This document shows, piece by piece, positions 62,782-64,000 of a DNA stretch of 64,000 nt. This stretch comes from Eunapius fragilis (Eukaryota; Porifera; Demospongiae; Spongillida; Spongillidae), in NCBI GenBank assembly GCA_963681505.1, contig OY811974.1:5278395-5342394 (forward strand). Direction: 5' to 3'. The notes below the pieces were generated by a model. It was not told where the DNA came from. It saw nothing but the letters and a program-made list of their open reading frames with translations, and made no database searches. The first letter of the stretch is position 1; every line of letters starts with the position of its first letter. The position numbers and the translations under genes are program-made.

Positions 62782-64000
62782 CTTCAACATTATATACATG
62801 AATACAAGGGAATATATCAACGTTAACACTTTACACACAACTAAGCTATATACGTAAGGAATACACAATGCACACAAAATGTTAACTATACCTACACTGT
62901 ATCATTGAAGCTCGTACCAAGTCAAGGTATAGCCTAAGTTCAGCCTTAAGGGATGGTTGAGGCCATAACGTAAATCAGTAAGTTAATAGATACATTTTCG
63001 GACTCGTGGTCATATTGCGAATCACTTATTCCCGATCCGGATCATTTGGTCCGCCCGGACCAATTTTTCCTGAACGTTTTTTTTTTTTTTTTTTTTTTTT
63101 TTTGCGGGATCAAAATCTCTGGTGGACCAAAGTTACCGTGACAGGGATATAGTTGATGCATGCCACTCGAATTTTGGATTGGACACTAGATATTTTTGAG
63201 AAACTGTCTATGTTCGACAAGTTATAAGTGGTTTTAGAAACACTTCGAGGAAATACAGCAAGCTAAGTACAGATTGAATACAAATGAAATGCCTAACTAT
63301 ATTCCAATAAAATGTACATTCAGCAGTTACGGTGCAGATGCTACAGGGCTCGCGCAATAACGGAGAATTGACCCCCTAAAATTGAAATAGTGTCTATATC
63401 ATGCATTAACAACTTCTGCAATGCCGTTTCGCTGTACTGTAAGAAATCCATTGCAAAGCCCCATGATCATGAAATACAAACGTATAGTACTTCTTCATAA
63501 ACACCTGCTACATGATGTATTAATTAAGAAGGGCAAGGTATCGATGTATATCTTCTGTACAACAGTACTAGGCAGTGGGATCGTTGTCGCGATGTAAAAT
63601 ATATTTAAAAATGGAGTATCCACGGTTGGTAATAGATCTATTTGAATCCAATCAGTAGGAATGAAGAATATAACTTCTGGCAACAAGAAGTTAGAAAATA
63701 GAAATTACCGAAACATAGCTAGGGCGTAGGTAAATGTGACCTTGAAAAAGGTACGTAATAGAACGTGACTCGGGATTTACACAACAATTAATTTGATTAA
63801 TGTCGCGATGTACCGAAATAAGTCAATTCACGTCAGTTCTGCCCGTTTTAACGTTTACATTTGACGGGCAATGCGCGCATGCTTGTTGTACAGAGCTTGG
63901 CCAGAAAATCGCAAGCTCTATTCTCTTATAGTGCATTAAAGTGAAGCTATATTCTCGCTTTGTTAAAAATTAAGTGCATGATATAAGTGTCTGATCGGGA
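62782..64000. other. No gene seen; poly-T run
   Basis: Ordinary A/T-rich sequence with a run of about 25 T at 63079-63103. Small frames have no recognised features. Confidence 0.5.

Noticed and set aside
1-64000. tRNA, rRNA or other structured RNA genes
   Set aside because: None recognised by eye. A covariance-model search would be decisive; hairpins found are better explained as MITEs or fold-backs.

Overview
The window is animal genomic DNA. It has GT-AG (one GC-AG) introns of about 50-150 bp inside genes, dense nested transposons, many micro- and minisatellites, and frequent TACATGTA-type palindromes. The gene content (THAP, BEN, YqaJ-nuclease and BED transposon genes, LINE and Ty3/gypsy remnants, an Ig/FN3 single-pass receptor) fits an early-branching marine invertebrate. 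A sponge is my best guess, from general impression only.

Layout. 1-1703: a hAT transposase gene running off the left edge, with its 5' terminal repeat. 2084-10160: satellite and microsatellite DNA holding a 1.9-kb TA-flanked element and a hAT MITE. 10301-11342: an element with long terminal inverted repeats (TIRs) and a 9-bp target duplication. 11379-15002: a two-gene ISL2EU-type transposon, a SWIM/YqaJ/PHD protein facing a THAP-DDE transposase. 15.4-33.0 kb (+): repeatedly duplicated symmetric phase-0 exons encoding coiled-coil and low-complexity protein, ending in a 1,191-bp purine-only exon, with MITEs and a fold-back element in the introns. 34178-41494: a nest of a TA-flanked element, a broken LINE, and elements inserted in the LINE. 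42933-57036 (+): the 3' part of an Ig/FN3 transmembrane receptor gene. 58-60 kb: Ty3/gypsy debris and MITEs. 61-62 kb: the 5' part of a BED-finger hAT element.

The most interesting object is the 9.18-kb element at 46816-55995, lodged in the last intron of the receptor gene. It has TIRs (CCCAAGTAAAAATGGC), arrays of ACAAGGTTGT-like subterminal motifs, and two head-to-head genes about 65 bp apart. One is an 11-exon TNP2/EnSpm-like transposase (about 891 aa, all splice phases consistent). The other is a 7-exon BEN-domain protein (about 464-473 aa, also intact). I infer that the BEN protein is the element's accessory DNA-binding protein, comparable to TnpA of plant CACTA elements. Other transposons are nested in its first intron.

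All exon models come from reading splice sites and phases by eye. Superfamily names rest on recognised motifs and target duplications, not on searches.
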